The notes beneath the pieces are model-generated. The model was not told the DNA's origin and made no database searches. It saw only the letters and a list, made by a program, of their open reading frames with translations. DNA of 64,000 bases, taken from assembly GCA_025331445.1 (NCBI GenBank), contig JAIWNE010000148.1:1-64000 (forward strand). Reading direction: 5' to 3'. The stretch comes from Blakeslea trispora. Lineage: Eukaryota > Mucoromycota > Mucoromycetes > Mucorales > Choanephoraceae. Within the stretch, counting starts at the first letter, position 1. Each line of letters opens with the position of its first letter. Made by a program: the position numbers and the translations under genes. Positions 33,276-42,518 of this stretch are shown here, in pieces.

Positions 33276-36200
33276 ATGTCTACTCACTCTGATACTCAAG
33301 GTTCTGGTCCTATCCGCATTCAAGATGCCGTCGCAATGGTTACCCCTCAACCAGCTCAAGTTGCAAGCTCGATGGAAGACACTCATATGGTTGACCTGGA
33401 CTTTGATATGAATGACTTGTCCACCTTAGAAGATCCAGGAAGCAAGGCTGTAATGGAGGTCCAACTGGTATTAGCTAATCTAAACGAACAAGCGCTCAAC
33501 GTAGCCCTGAAATTCAACGAAGCTTGGGTGAAGAAAGACGAAGAAAAATTAGCTAAGTATCAAAAGCTCGCCGATATAATCAATGATCAAATCCGTACCT
33601 TTAACCAAACTCTTCATAGGGTCAAAACAATCAACACTAAGACTAGCCCTATGAAGAGTGAGGTAGACGCTGAAGCTACTGATTCATTCCTCCGTTTGAA
33701 TTACAAAGATTTACCACACTTCCAGCTTGAATCCTGGTCGACTAAGCCTTATCCTACTGAGCATGCATACCAGTCGGTGGACTCTTACCTTTGGGACTTG
33801 GAGAAGCTTGTTAATATGAGTTCAAATATATCTTTGATCAAGCATTGGAAGCACATATTACCTCTTGTTGTTGATGATAAACATGCCCGCTGGATCCAAG
33901 ACACTGTTCACACCGCTATCACCTGGGACGAAGCCAAGGAGGCGTTCAAGTTAAAGTTCAAGTCCACCCGTGCCACTGTAAATGCAACTACTGAAGCTCT
34001 CACCATGACAATGACCAAAAGAGAGACTATCGCTGATTACACCACCCGGTTTATCAACAAGTGCGAGCAAGCGGAACTTGCTTTAGATGAAAAAGGTGTT
34101 GTCGAAAGATTCGTTGCTTCTTTAACCCCAGAGGTTCATCATCAAGTTGCTGCTTCCTGGTTGCCTTTGCGCCGTACAAATGATCCTAAGAAATGGAATG
34201 TGAATGAAGCTGCAACTGTGGCTAGGGAACTCCTAGGTGACTGTGTAGATGACTACTATAGTTTTTACAACGGTGGTAAATTTGGCACAACAAAAGCAAG
34301 AACTGGTACTGATGGCGCAAGTGATCAAAGAAGTAGTCAAGGTAGTCACTCATCTATGTCGCCAAGCTACAATTCAAGAAACGGTGCCTATTATTGCAAA
34401 TATCATGGTAAAAACAGTAGCCATACTACTGTAGACTGTGAACAAAGAAGAAGACAAATTAAAAATGTTTTCTATGGTGAAAGAAATCTCCCTCGTACTA
34501 CCAGCACTATGAATTCTGGAGCCGCTCAGTCCCGCTGGGCCCAACAAGGCTCTGATATGTGTCGCTATTGTAAAAAGACCTGGACTAAAGGTCATCGTTG
34601 TCCGGAATACTTTGAAAGCGAGGACTATAAAAGACGCTTACAAAATAAGCAGGTTAACATGTTGAGAGCATGTCGAGACAACAGACCAAATGAAGATAAC
34701 AAGAAAGACAACGATGATGACGAGGACATGAATGAGTTCTTGGGTGACGTTGAAGCTTGTAAGTTATCTGATCAATCCACCATAAAAAGTAATAACTTTA
34801 AAATTAACACTCCTATTTTAATAGAAGGAGAAGAGCTATGGGCCCAAGTAGATACTGGTAGCGAATTAACTATCATGAACAAGCAGACTTTTTTGAAATT
34901 AATACCTATTTTGAATAAACACTATCCATCATTGCACAAAAAATTCATAAAGCCTATAAACGGATATTTAAACTTTGCAGGAGCCAATAACAATAAGAAA
35001 AGAATTGGTCAAACCATTCCATTAAAAATTACTTATGGTGATATAAATACAGAATTCCCTTTTGAAATCATGCAATTCAATGAAAACATGAAATACGATA
35101 TTCTCTTGGGTACAGACATACTGGCTAAGTTAAATGTGGGACTATTCGGGGTACAATATGATTGGATTCCTAACCATATCAGAAATAAGGCAATGAATAT
35201 AAACATCTACCAAGACGATGTTATTCCAAACAAGTGCCCATACGGTACGGAAGAAGAACAAATGAAATACAAAGAGGCGATTAAGGACGCATTACAAAAA
35301 AATGCAGCAATCCCGCCACATTCTTTCTGTAACTTGCCTGAAGCTATAATTCGACTCCCCATGAAAGAAGACGTGGTCATCAAACTGCGCCAATATCCAA
35401 TCCCATATCAACTTAGACCTCTACTAGACGTTGAAATTAAGAAATGGCTCGATAATGGTATCATTAAAAAGGCTCCAATTAATACCCGCTTTAACAGCCC
35501 ACTGACATTGGCGGGTAAAAAGGATGCTAACGGAAATAAGACCAAACAACGACCCTGTCTTGATGTCAGACAATTAAATCAATACTTACCTAACGATGGA
35601 TTCCAATTACCGTTAGTAAAAGAGATATTCGAAAGTCTTACAGGATGTATTATCTTCAGTACCTTAGATTTAAAAGGTGCCTATAATCAATTTATGATCC
35701 ACCCTGATGACCAAGAAAAAACCGCATTCACACATAACTTGCAACAATATGTATTTGTAGGAGCACCCTTTGGGTTGCGTAACATGCCCGGTAACTTTGC
35801 AAGAGTAATGACCAACATTATTCAGGGTATGCCATTCGTACATGCGTTTTTAGATGACTTGGTGATTGCGAGTAAAACAGTGGATGAACATATTATCCAT
35901 GTAAACCGCATTCTCGAAAGATTGACACAAGTCAATCTAATTCTTAACCCGGAAAAATGCTTCTTCATGAAAGAAGTGTACTTATTGGGCTTCTCAGTAT
36001 CTGCAACGGGTACAAGAGTGGATCAAAGAAAATTGACAAATATTGAAGAATGGAAAAAGCCTGAAAACAGTAAACAGGTCATGTCACTCATGGGTACTAT
36101 CAACTACTTCCACGACTACATCCCAATGGTATCACAAATAAGTGCGCCAATTGATGCATTAAGAAATGAAAAGGATGTCGCCAGTAAATGGGGTCCAGCA

Positions 36201-38348
36201 CAGGACCGAAGCTTCCTACTACTCAAAAAGGTACTGCAATCCAACAATATCCTGCATCATGCGGATCTATCCCAACCATTCTATCTTCATACTGATGCAT
36301 CCAAATATGGCATCGCTGCAGTTCTCACTCAACGAGATCGATATCAAAGAATCAAACATATTGGTTTCGTCTCTCGAAGTCTCTCTCAATCCGAACGCTT
36401 ATACAATACTAGTAAACGCGAGCTCTTAGCTATTGTATTCGGTATCAAAAAATTCCATCAATTCCTCTATGGAAGAGAATTTATCATCTTCACGGATCAT
36501 CAAGCACTGACATCTCTGCATACGCAAAAGGTACTGTCGCCACTCATGTATACTTGGCTCGAAACACTACTCGCGTATCAATATCAATGCGTGCATATCC
36601 CTGGTATCCTTAACGTGTTGCCAGATTGCTTAAGTCGACTCTACGAACCGTCTTTCAGACTGGAGGGGGAGGATGATTTTTTGACCAAGATCGAAAAAGA
36701 TCGGTTAAGCGAAGAACGGAGAAAAAAGAATAAGGAAAAGCGAGATGAAAAAGATTTGATCAAAAAGTCTTTAGTACAGCAGTCACGACTACCTGAAAAT
36801 AAGCAAAAACTGTTTATGGGAAATGTGCGTAATGTACACAAAGTAATAGCACAAAAGAAATTGGATGAATTAGAACAATTTAAACAAGCCTATCCAAGAA
36901 AGATAGGAACAACAGAAATGTATGAAAATAAAAATGTTTATATAACATCCGCCATTCAAATAGACTACATTACACCAGAAGAAGAAGAAAGAAAACAAAT
37001 TCTTAAAGACGTACACAATTTCGGACACTTTGGAAGTGAAAGCATGGTTAAAGAAATTTATGCCAAAGGATACCATTGGCCAAAGCTAGTGGATGAAGCA
37101 AAAGATATTGTCAAACAATGTCCACCTTGTCAAAAGTATAATATTGCAAAAACAGGCTATAACCCATTAAAGCCCATTTTGGCCATGATGCCAGGTGATC
37201 ATTGGTCTATTGATATGATAGGACCATTTATTCCTTCCGGAGAAGAACAATACACAGCAATTTTAATCTGTGTAGATATATGTACAAAATATGTCATCAT
37301 CAGACCTGTGAAAAATAAGATGTCAAGTACTATAGCCAATGAACTCGTTAAAATAATGGGCGACTTTGGTCTCATGAAAACATTGAGTAGTGACAACGGA
37401 AGAGAATTCCGAAACTCGGTGATGAACCATATTAGTAGCGCACTAGGCATTGATAGAAGATACTCTATACCCTATCATGCTAGATCAAGAGGTGCTGTAG
37501 AAAACTCAGTAAAAACAGTCTTACAAGTCTTGCGAAAATATGTCAATTATGAATATGAAGCATGGGCAGAATATGTACCTGTTGTACAACTTAGTATCAA
37601 TTATAAGATACGAGAGCGCACCTTATCTTCAGCATTCTCATTGATGTTTGCAAGAAGATTAAATGACTTCAAAGACTACACTGAAAAAGACAGTGACGGC
37701 AATTATAGAGTTCTATCTCATGAAGAACTCGAAGAAAGAATTGAGAAAATGGCAAATATTGTCTTACCAGCAATTCAAGAACGTACAAAGAAAATTACGG
37801 AAATGCAAGCCAAGAACTTTGATGATAAAAATAACTTGGTTCATATCGAAAATGGTACTGCTGTTATGTGTAAAATACAACAACCTCATAGAGCACACAA
37901 GTTAGCTCCAATTTATCAAGGACCCTATATAGTAGTACGAAAGACAGCAGCCAACAACTACGTTCTTAAAGATGAACAAGGCGAACTCTTACACAGAGAT
38001 TATACCCCATCAGAACTTAAAGTAGTTGCTATAGATGAAACTCTAATTGAAGATGAAACATACGAAATTGAAGAAATTAGAGATCATAGAGGGCCAGCAT
38101 CCAATCGAGAATATCTTGTTAGATGGGCTGGTTATGGTGATAGAGCTAATACATGGGAACCTGTATCTTCATTTACAAATCCAGAAGTAGTCATTCCCCA
38201 ATATTGGGCAAAAGTAAAAAAGCTTAAAGAATTAGAAAAGAAAGCACAGACCCATAGTACAAACGACCAAACTGATAAAAAAGTCGGAAAAAGATCGACG
38301 AGTACAACACCCCAGAAACTACGTCAGAATAAAAGACTTAGACAATAA
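33276..38348 (+). CDS. Gag-Pol polyprotein of the chromovirus
   Basis: ATG 33276 follows the LTR by 44 bp; an in-frame codon upstream would lie inside the LTR. The 1690-residue single frame contains, by approximate residue, gag capsid-like (150-330), a zinc knuckle CRYCKKTWTKGHRC (about 428), aspartic protease WAQVDTGSEL (about 523), reverse transcriptase with LDLKGAYNQF and FLDDLVIA (about 858), and RNase H LHTDASKYG (about 1004). Integrase follows, with an HHCC zinc site (HNFGHFG...CPPCQ, about 1245-1290) and the DDE acids in WSIDMIG, SSDNGREF and GAVENS. A chromodomain (YEIEEIRDH, YLVRWAGYGD, NTWEPVSSF; about 1595-1640) ends the protein. No stop or frameshift, so it may be functional. The single fused frame and chromodomain resemble Tf1/sushi-type chromoviruses. 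Confidence 0.95.
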   Translation: MSTHSDTQGSGPIRIQDAVAMVTPQPAQVASSMEDTHMVDLDFDMNDLSTLEDPGSKAVMEVQLVLANLNEQALNVALKFNEAWVKKDEEKLAKYQKLADIINDQIRTFNQTLHRVKTINTKTSPMKSEVDAEATDSFLRLNYKDLPHFQLESWSTKPYPTEHAYQSVDSYLWDLEKLVNMSSNISLIKHWKHILPLVVDDKHARWIQDTVHTAITWDEAKEAFKLKFKSTRATVNATTEALTMTMTKRETIADYTTRFINKCEQAELALDEKGVVERFVASLTPEVHHQVAASWLPLRRTNDPKKWNVNEAATVARELLGDCVDDYYSFYNGGKFGTTKARTGTDGASDQRSSQGSHSSMSPSYNSRNGAYYCKYHGKNSSHTTVDCEQRRRQIKNVFYGERNLPRTTSTMNSGAAQSRWAQQGSDMCRYCKKTWTKGHRCPEYFESEDYKRRLQNKQVNMLRACRDNRPNEDNKKDNDDDEDMNEFLGDVEACKLSDQSTIKSNNFKINTPILIEGEELWAQVDTGSELTIMNKQTFLKLIPILNKHYPSLHKKFIKPINGYLNFAGANNNKKRIGQTIPLKITYGDINTEFPFEIMQFNENMKYDILLGTDILAKLNVGLFGVQYDWIPNHIRNKAMNINIYQDDVIPNKCPYGTEEEQMKYKEAIKDALQKNAAIPPHSFCNLPEAIIRLPMKEDVVIKLRQYPIPYQLRPLLDVEIKKWLDNGIIKKAPINTRFNSPLTLAGKKDANGNKTKQRPCLDVRQLNQYLPNDGFQLPLVKEIFESLTGCIIFSTLDLKGAYNQFMIHPDDQEKTAFTHNLQQYVFVGAPFGLRNMPGNFARVMTNIIQGMPFVHAFLDDLVIASKTVDEHIIHVNRILERLTQVNLILNPEKCFFMKEVYLLGFSVSATGTRVDQRKLTNIEEWKKPENSKQVMSLMGTINYFHDYIPMVSQISAPIDALRNEKDVASKWGPAQDRSFLLLKKVLQSNNILHHADLSQPFYLHTDASKYGIAAVLTQRDRYQRIKHIGFVSRSLSQSERLYNTSKRELLAIVFGIKKFHQFLYGREFIIFTDHQALTSLHTQKVLSPLMYTWLETLLAYQYQCVHIPGILNVLPDCLSRLYEPSFRLEGEDDFLTKIEKDRLSEERRKKNKEKRDEKDLIKKSLVQQSRLPENKQKLFMGNVRNVHKVIAQKKLDELEQFKQAYPRKIGTTEMYENKNVYITSAIQIDYITPEEEERKQILKDVHNFGHFGSESMVKEIYAKGYHWPKLVDEAKDIVKQCPPCQKYNIAKTGYNPLKPILAMMPGDHWSIDMIGPFIPSGEEQYTAILICVDICTKYVIIRPVKNKMSSTIANELVKIMGDFGLMKTLSSDNGREFRNSVMNHISSALGIDRRYSIPYHARSRGAVENSVKTVLQVLRKYVNYEYEAWAEYVPVVQLSINYKIRERTLSSAFSLMFARRLNDFKDYTEKDSDGNYRVLSHEELEERIEKMANIVLPAIQERTKKITEMQAKNFDDKNNLVHIENGTAVMCKIQQPHRAHKLAPIYQGPYIVVRKTAANNYVLKDEQGELLHRDYTPSELKVVAIDETLIEDETYEIEEIRDHRGPASNREYLVRWAGYGDRANTWEPVSSFTNPEVVIPQYWAKVKKLKELEKKAQTHSTNDQTDKKVGKRSTSTTPQKLRQNKRLRQ

Positions 38349-38411
38349 GATCCTAATAGAGAATAGAGATCATGTACAACCCCAATTGTGGTTGACATTG
38401 GAGGGGGAGAA

Positions 38412-38918
38412 TGTGGTGATTTCACCATATGATAAATAAAAGTAGATACTGAAAATGATATCAAATAAAAGAATTGTTTATTTAAAATACGATATACAAC
38501 TCAAACTAATAGAAGCCCAACATAATGTAAAGAGTGAAAGCTCATATACACATAAGACACAGTAAGCAGTAAATGCTTACTCAGAAGAAAAAGGACAGAG
38601 AAAATTACACAAGTTCCAAATCAAGCCATCCCAGATTTAAAGTCCTAATCCAACTGTATTCAGGAACGGTAAAAATACAGGACAATGGTAGAACACTGGA
38701 AGAAGACCTCAACCGTCATATAAAGATTATTTCCCTTTTATTTTATGAGAATAAGGATTAGTAAAATCCATTCACATTCGAGTAGACACAGACTTTAGAA
38801 ATTGTATAAAAACCACTGTATTATTTAGTTTAGAAACATTATTCCACTTTTAAAGAATAAAGAGATTATCAAAGTACTTTCTTGTTTTTCCTTTATTCAC
38901 TAACCCATAATAATTACA
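38412..38918 (+). repeat. Chromovirus 3' LTR
   Basis: 507 bp, TGTGGTGATTTCACC to CATAATAATTACA. Right flank ACTAA, which continues as a MULE-A intron. Confidence 0.93.
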
Positions 38919-40886
38919 ACTAACTTTGATTTAAATAGCAAAATGGAAGAAACTGAAAAATGGACAGCCTTCCATACTTACAAACTCCCTCATTTTGGAA
39001 ACCGCTCTTCAAACAGAGTAGAAGGCAGCCACTCTTCTTTAAAGAGATTTATTAAGTCTTCATCTGGTACCATTGTGATGGTCACTGAAAAAATTGATCA
39101 ATGGTACAAACAAAGGGTACCTATTTTTAATCTGCTGGTAATGCTTTCTTTTACTAATTCATTACATTTAGGCAAGAGAAGCTGAAAGCAAGAAAGGCCG
39201 AGAAATGTTCTCGTACAGAGGATATTACTGTCAGGAAGAAGACCTGTTTAAGATGTTGCTCCCTTTGGTCCAAAAGGTTCATTCCTTTGCTATTGGGAAA
39301 GTTTTTAACGAACTCGTTAAAATTCGTTCAGCTGAGACCCCATTCAGCTATAAAGCTTGCTTGTGCTCGGTTAGGTTGCAATATAACCTTCCTTGCAAGC
39401 ACATTTTGAGCTTGGAAAAGAACCAAGTTCCTTTAAGTATGTTTCCGCGTAGATGGCGATTCAATTTTGATGAAGGTGAAGAAGGTAAGTTTAAATCTAC
39501 AAATGTATAAACATGTATCTAATATCTTTTAGATTATTTAGATTCCAAAATGCATACACAAGATAACTTGGAAGAACTAGAAGATGGGATTTGTTCGAAG
39601 ACGAAAGGTAAATGAAGACTGACGCATAATAACAATACAAAATAACACTTTTTCATTAGAAGCAATTATTGATGAAGATGAAGAGAATGACGATGACGAC
39701 TGTGCAGTTATTGATGCTGCCAATGACAGTGACAGAGTCACTCGTAGTGATGAATCGAAGACGGGAGTCGTGGTCGGTGCTTCAAGAAAGGCCATCATCA
39801 TGAACTCGGCTAACGAGCTTATTGATCTTCACAGTCCTTTGGAATCTATCCAAGATCAAAGAAGATTGGAAGAAAGTGGTGAAAAGTGCATGAGAAGCAT
39901 TGAAGAAAGAGGAATAGAGAAAGTGCTTCCTCCTCGAAGAAAAGTCAGTGTTAGAGGACGACCAAAGAATATGAAAAGAAGAAAAACTCAATATGAGTTC
40001 TCTTTGGAAAAAGAAAAAGAAGAATTGAAAGAAGTCGCCAAACGAGAAAAAAACAACAGGCGAAGAAAGATGAAGGTAATGCTCAAATATAATCATTTCT
40101 ATTCTAAAACTAAATAGTAATTGCGCTTCAAAAATAGAAGCCAAGGGCAAAAAAAGAAAAGCCTCAGAGGCAAGCTATGGTAAAGATGATTTTGTTTACG
40201 AAAAACTTTTACCTCAAAACAAGCGCTCGCGAGGAAATCTTCCGCCTTTAATCACTAACAACCTAAGTCCATCAATCAAGGAATCCGAAGTTACTGGTTA
40301 CCTCAATCCCTTAGGGGATGGTAACTGTGGTTTTAGAGCAGTTGCCTTCTCGGTGGACAGAAGCGGCTCTAAATACGTGGATGGGGACCAGTATGTAGAA
40401 GTCAGATCCGAAATGTTGAAGACTTTGGAAAACCTCAAAGACAGTTACAGGAAGTACTTTCCAAACTTTGATGTTGAAAGACTTCGGACAGTTGTTGCAA
40501 CAGGGCTAGATAAGAAAGAAATGCCTGAGTGGTTCTACGAGCCTGACTGTGCTCAACTGGTTGCAGACACCTCTTCTATTCCTGTTTGTAGTTACCCTTT
40601 TGCTGAACAAGAGCATCCAGGAATTAATCCTGCTATCACCTACCTGTCACTAAATGTTCCCAAATCAAAATCCAAGCCTGTTGCCATTTATATCCAAAAC
40701 GGTCCTAATGTCCATTGGTATGCAATCAGGCTTGGTATTAACCAATGAAACCTCCCACCAGTATATAATTACTACCTCAGAATTGAGGAAAAACTTAAAG
40801 AATACGAAACCTACTGGAACAAGTGGCGCCAGTTCTCTAAGCAACAAAAAAAAGTAGAAGCGCCCACTTATATTAACTTAGAATAA
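38919..40886 (+). pseudogene. MULE-A transposase, part 4: SWIM zinc finger, AT-hook-like linker and OTU-type protease domain
   Basis: After an intron acceptor at 38940, exon 38941-39116 reads KLPHFGNRSSNRVEGSHSSL, the post-catalytic MULE signature. Exon 39172-39484 has the SWIM finger (CLCSVRLQYNLPCKH). Exons 39533-39607 and 39660-40075 give an acidic stretch and a basic VRGRPKNMKRRK AT-hook-like motif. From 40138 an OTU-like cysteine protease domain follows: NPLGDGNCGFRAVA (Asp and Cys) and NVHWYAI (His). One phase mismatch at the 40076-40137 intron and a TGA at 40746-40748 suggest decay; the frame otherwise runs to TAA at 40884-40886. OTU domains are known passengers of MULE proteins. Whether it is one fused protein or was a second gene is not settled here. 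Confidence 0.82.
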
Positions 40887-41340
40887 AATTATAAAGATAT
40901 CTTTCAGATTTATTAAGGCGTATTTGACATTTAAAAAAGATGGGGGGGAGAAAAATAATTACTATGCTGACAAGAAATGTCAACAAGAAAAAGAAAGTGG
41001 GGTGTCTGAAGGGACTGGACAAAAGAAAAAAATGAGTGGGGTGTCTGAAGGGAGTGAACATTGGAGTGGACGGAGTGTCACCTAGGATGCAAATATTTTA
41101 CGTTAACTCAGCGGTTTTTTCTCCGCTAAAAAAATAAAATATTTTGCTAATCAAGCATGAGCGGCCTCCTCCACTCCCCTCGACCTCCCCTAAGTTCATC
41201 TCCGATAGAGAATTTTCACCTTCCCCCCCTTCTTTTCATGTCTTATTTAATTGGAGCTCAGCTTAAGCAGTAAAAAAAAGCATATAAAAACTGACAAAAG
41301 TAATGATTATCATAATATGTATTTAACAAAATAATGTTTT

Positions 41341-42180
41341 ATTTTAATCTTCGTCACTCTCGAAAGAAAGTGACTCTCTGTCTTCCTCAGAAGAGTCAGA
41401 CTCGTGGTCAGAGCCATAGTCGCTTTTGTCTCCATCTACTACATCTTGCGATGAAGAGATTTCATCGACACGAAGAGGGAGAGAGGGAGGGAGAGGACAA
41501 GGAGAAGGAGAGGGAGAAAGGAAAATGCCGAACTCAGCAAAAGCTATGCTTTGCAGCATTGTTATTGTTTTTTTTTGTTGCATGAGCAAGGCATGGTGAC
41601 CAGGCTCAGCGTTTTTTAATGCTCTTTCGAGCTTAGAGAGCTTTTGCTCTAAATTTGACAAGAGTCTTTGCTCTTCTTCCTATGATAGAGAATTAGTAAA
41701 TCATTCGTTGCAAGACATCATGATTCCAACTTACTTCCAACAAAACTAGTTCTTGTTTTGTTTTGCACAATTGGTGCCAAATTGTTACAAAATCAGAGGA
41801 CGCAATGTCTTGATTTTTAAATTTTTTGATAGCTATTTCTAGACTATCGATTTTCATTTTGTTGTAGTTTTCAAAACCTAATTGAAGCAAAAACAGTCTA
41901 GCATAGACTTACTACAGGTATCACTCAGATGTTTGTTGAGGATATCAAAAATTTGCTTGAATTTTTTTTAAGCTATAGATGGTCAAGATAAGCTTTGTAG
42001 CTTTCTTGAAACCTACACGAGAGAACAATATGTGTCATTTAGTTCAATTGTATTAGGTTGGTTTTCACACAGACTTACCACTTTTGCCGCTTTTTGACAA
42101 AAGCTTCTTGTCGATTGCAAGAGCAAGTAAGTAATTCTTCAACAAGGCAAATAAAAAACTAGTGACTTCTAAGGCCTAAC
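41341..42180 (-). pseudogene. KDZ transposase C-terminal tail, second copy
   Basis: Minus-strand exons match the tail of the KDZ gene at 1295-2100: LKNYLLALAIDKK (compare LVKNYVFALSFKE), IDSLEIAIKKFKNQ followed by IWHQLCKTKQELVLLE, then a coiled coil and an acidic Ser-rich end with stop at about 41344. The catalytic region is absent; the fragment stops near 42180-42217. The two tails are clearly related but diverged, so they come from different KDZ elements. Confidence 0.7.
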
Positions 42181-42217
42181 ATATGCACAAAGATATTGGG
42201 ACAAGCATGATAAGCAA

Positions 42218-42403
42218 ATGAACTCTACTTTGGAGCAAACTCAGAATAAGACATTGCAGAGAAAAAAGATTGATGCTTCAAAAAATAACACTGTCATTGA
42301 CAAAAGAAGTTCAACAGGCTGGAACAAACGAAAAGCTCCTAGTGTTACAACTAGAGAGGACAGATTGCTGAAAAGACGTGCTGTTGAAGAAAATTTTCAA
42401 TGA
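42218..42403 (+). pseudogene. Small basic ORF, possibly a transposase HTH remnant
   Basis: A 61-codon frame from ATG 42218, basic, with STGWNKRKAPSVTTREDRLL, which resembles the linker and second helix-turn-helix of Tc1-like transposases (RK..VTTREDR.L.R). No catalytic part follows because the Helentron 3' end begins at 42406. It may be the N-terminal stump of a Tc1-type gene; confidence is low. Confidence 0.35.
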
Positions 42404-42518
42404 AGAAAAAAAACTTTTGCTGACAGGAGGCACCAAATCAATGGCGTTTTATACGGCGTAGATCAGAATTAAAGTTCAACAGTTCTCAATATAAGAAAAA
42501 AGTCATTTTTTTTCTCAG

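Larger units (their letters stand above)
32725..38918 (+). mobile_element. Chromovirus (Ty3/gypsy with chromodomain), near-intact
   Basis: 6194 bp with two 507-bp LTRs (32725-33231 and 38412-38918), one gag-pol frame (33276-38348) and a purine-rich tract GGAGGGGGAGAA just before the 3' LTR. The LTRs differ at two positions as read (start TATGG/TGTGG; end ATCATTACA/ATAATTACA), so insertion is recent. The sequence after the 5' LTR (TTTTTTACTTTGAATC) lacks the TGG of a tRNA primer-binding site. The flanks ATCGC (left) and ACTAA (right) do not match because of the local inversion; the original target was ACTAA in a MULE-A intron. Confidence 0.93.
27069..41082 (+). mobile_element. MULE-A: Mutator-like element expanded by nested insertions
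   Basis: Bounded by inverted repeats GGTGACACTCCGTCCACTCC (27069 onwards) and its complement ending at 41082. The repeats are about 45 bp and similar throughout, with internal partial repeats (GGGGTGTCTGAAGGGA occurs twice near the right end). Between them lies one transposase gene in four pieces (27535-28566, 31893-31918, 32428-32724 inverted, 38919-40886). Insertions inside it are solo LTR V with DT2 inside, solo LTR S, and a chromovirus. Removing these (about 9 kb) leaves an element near 5 kb, an ordinary MULE size. No matching target duplication was found at the ends. Confidence 0.82.
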
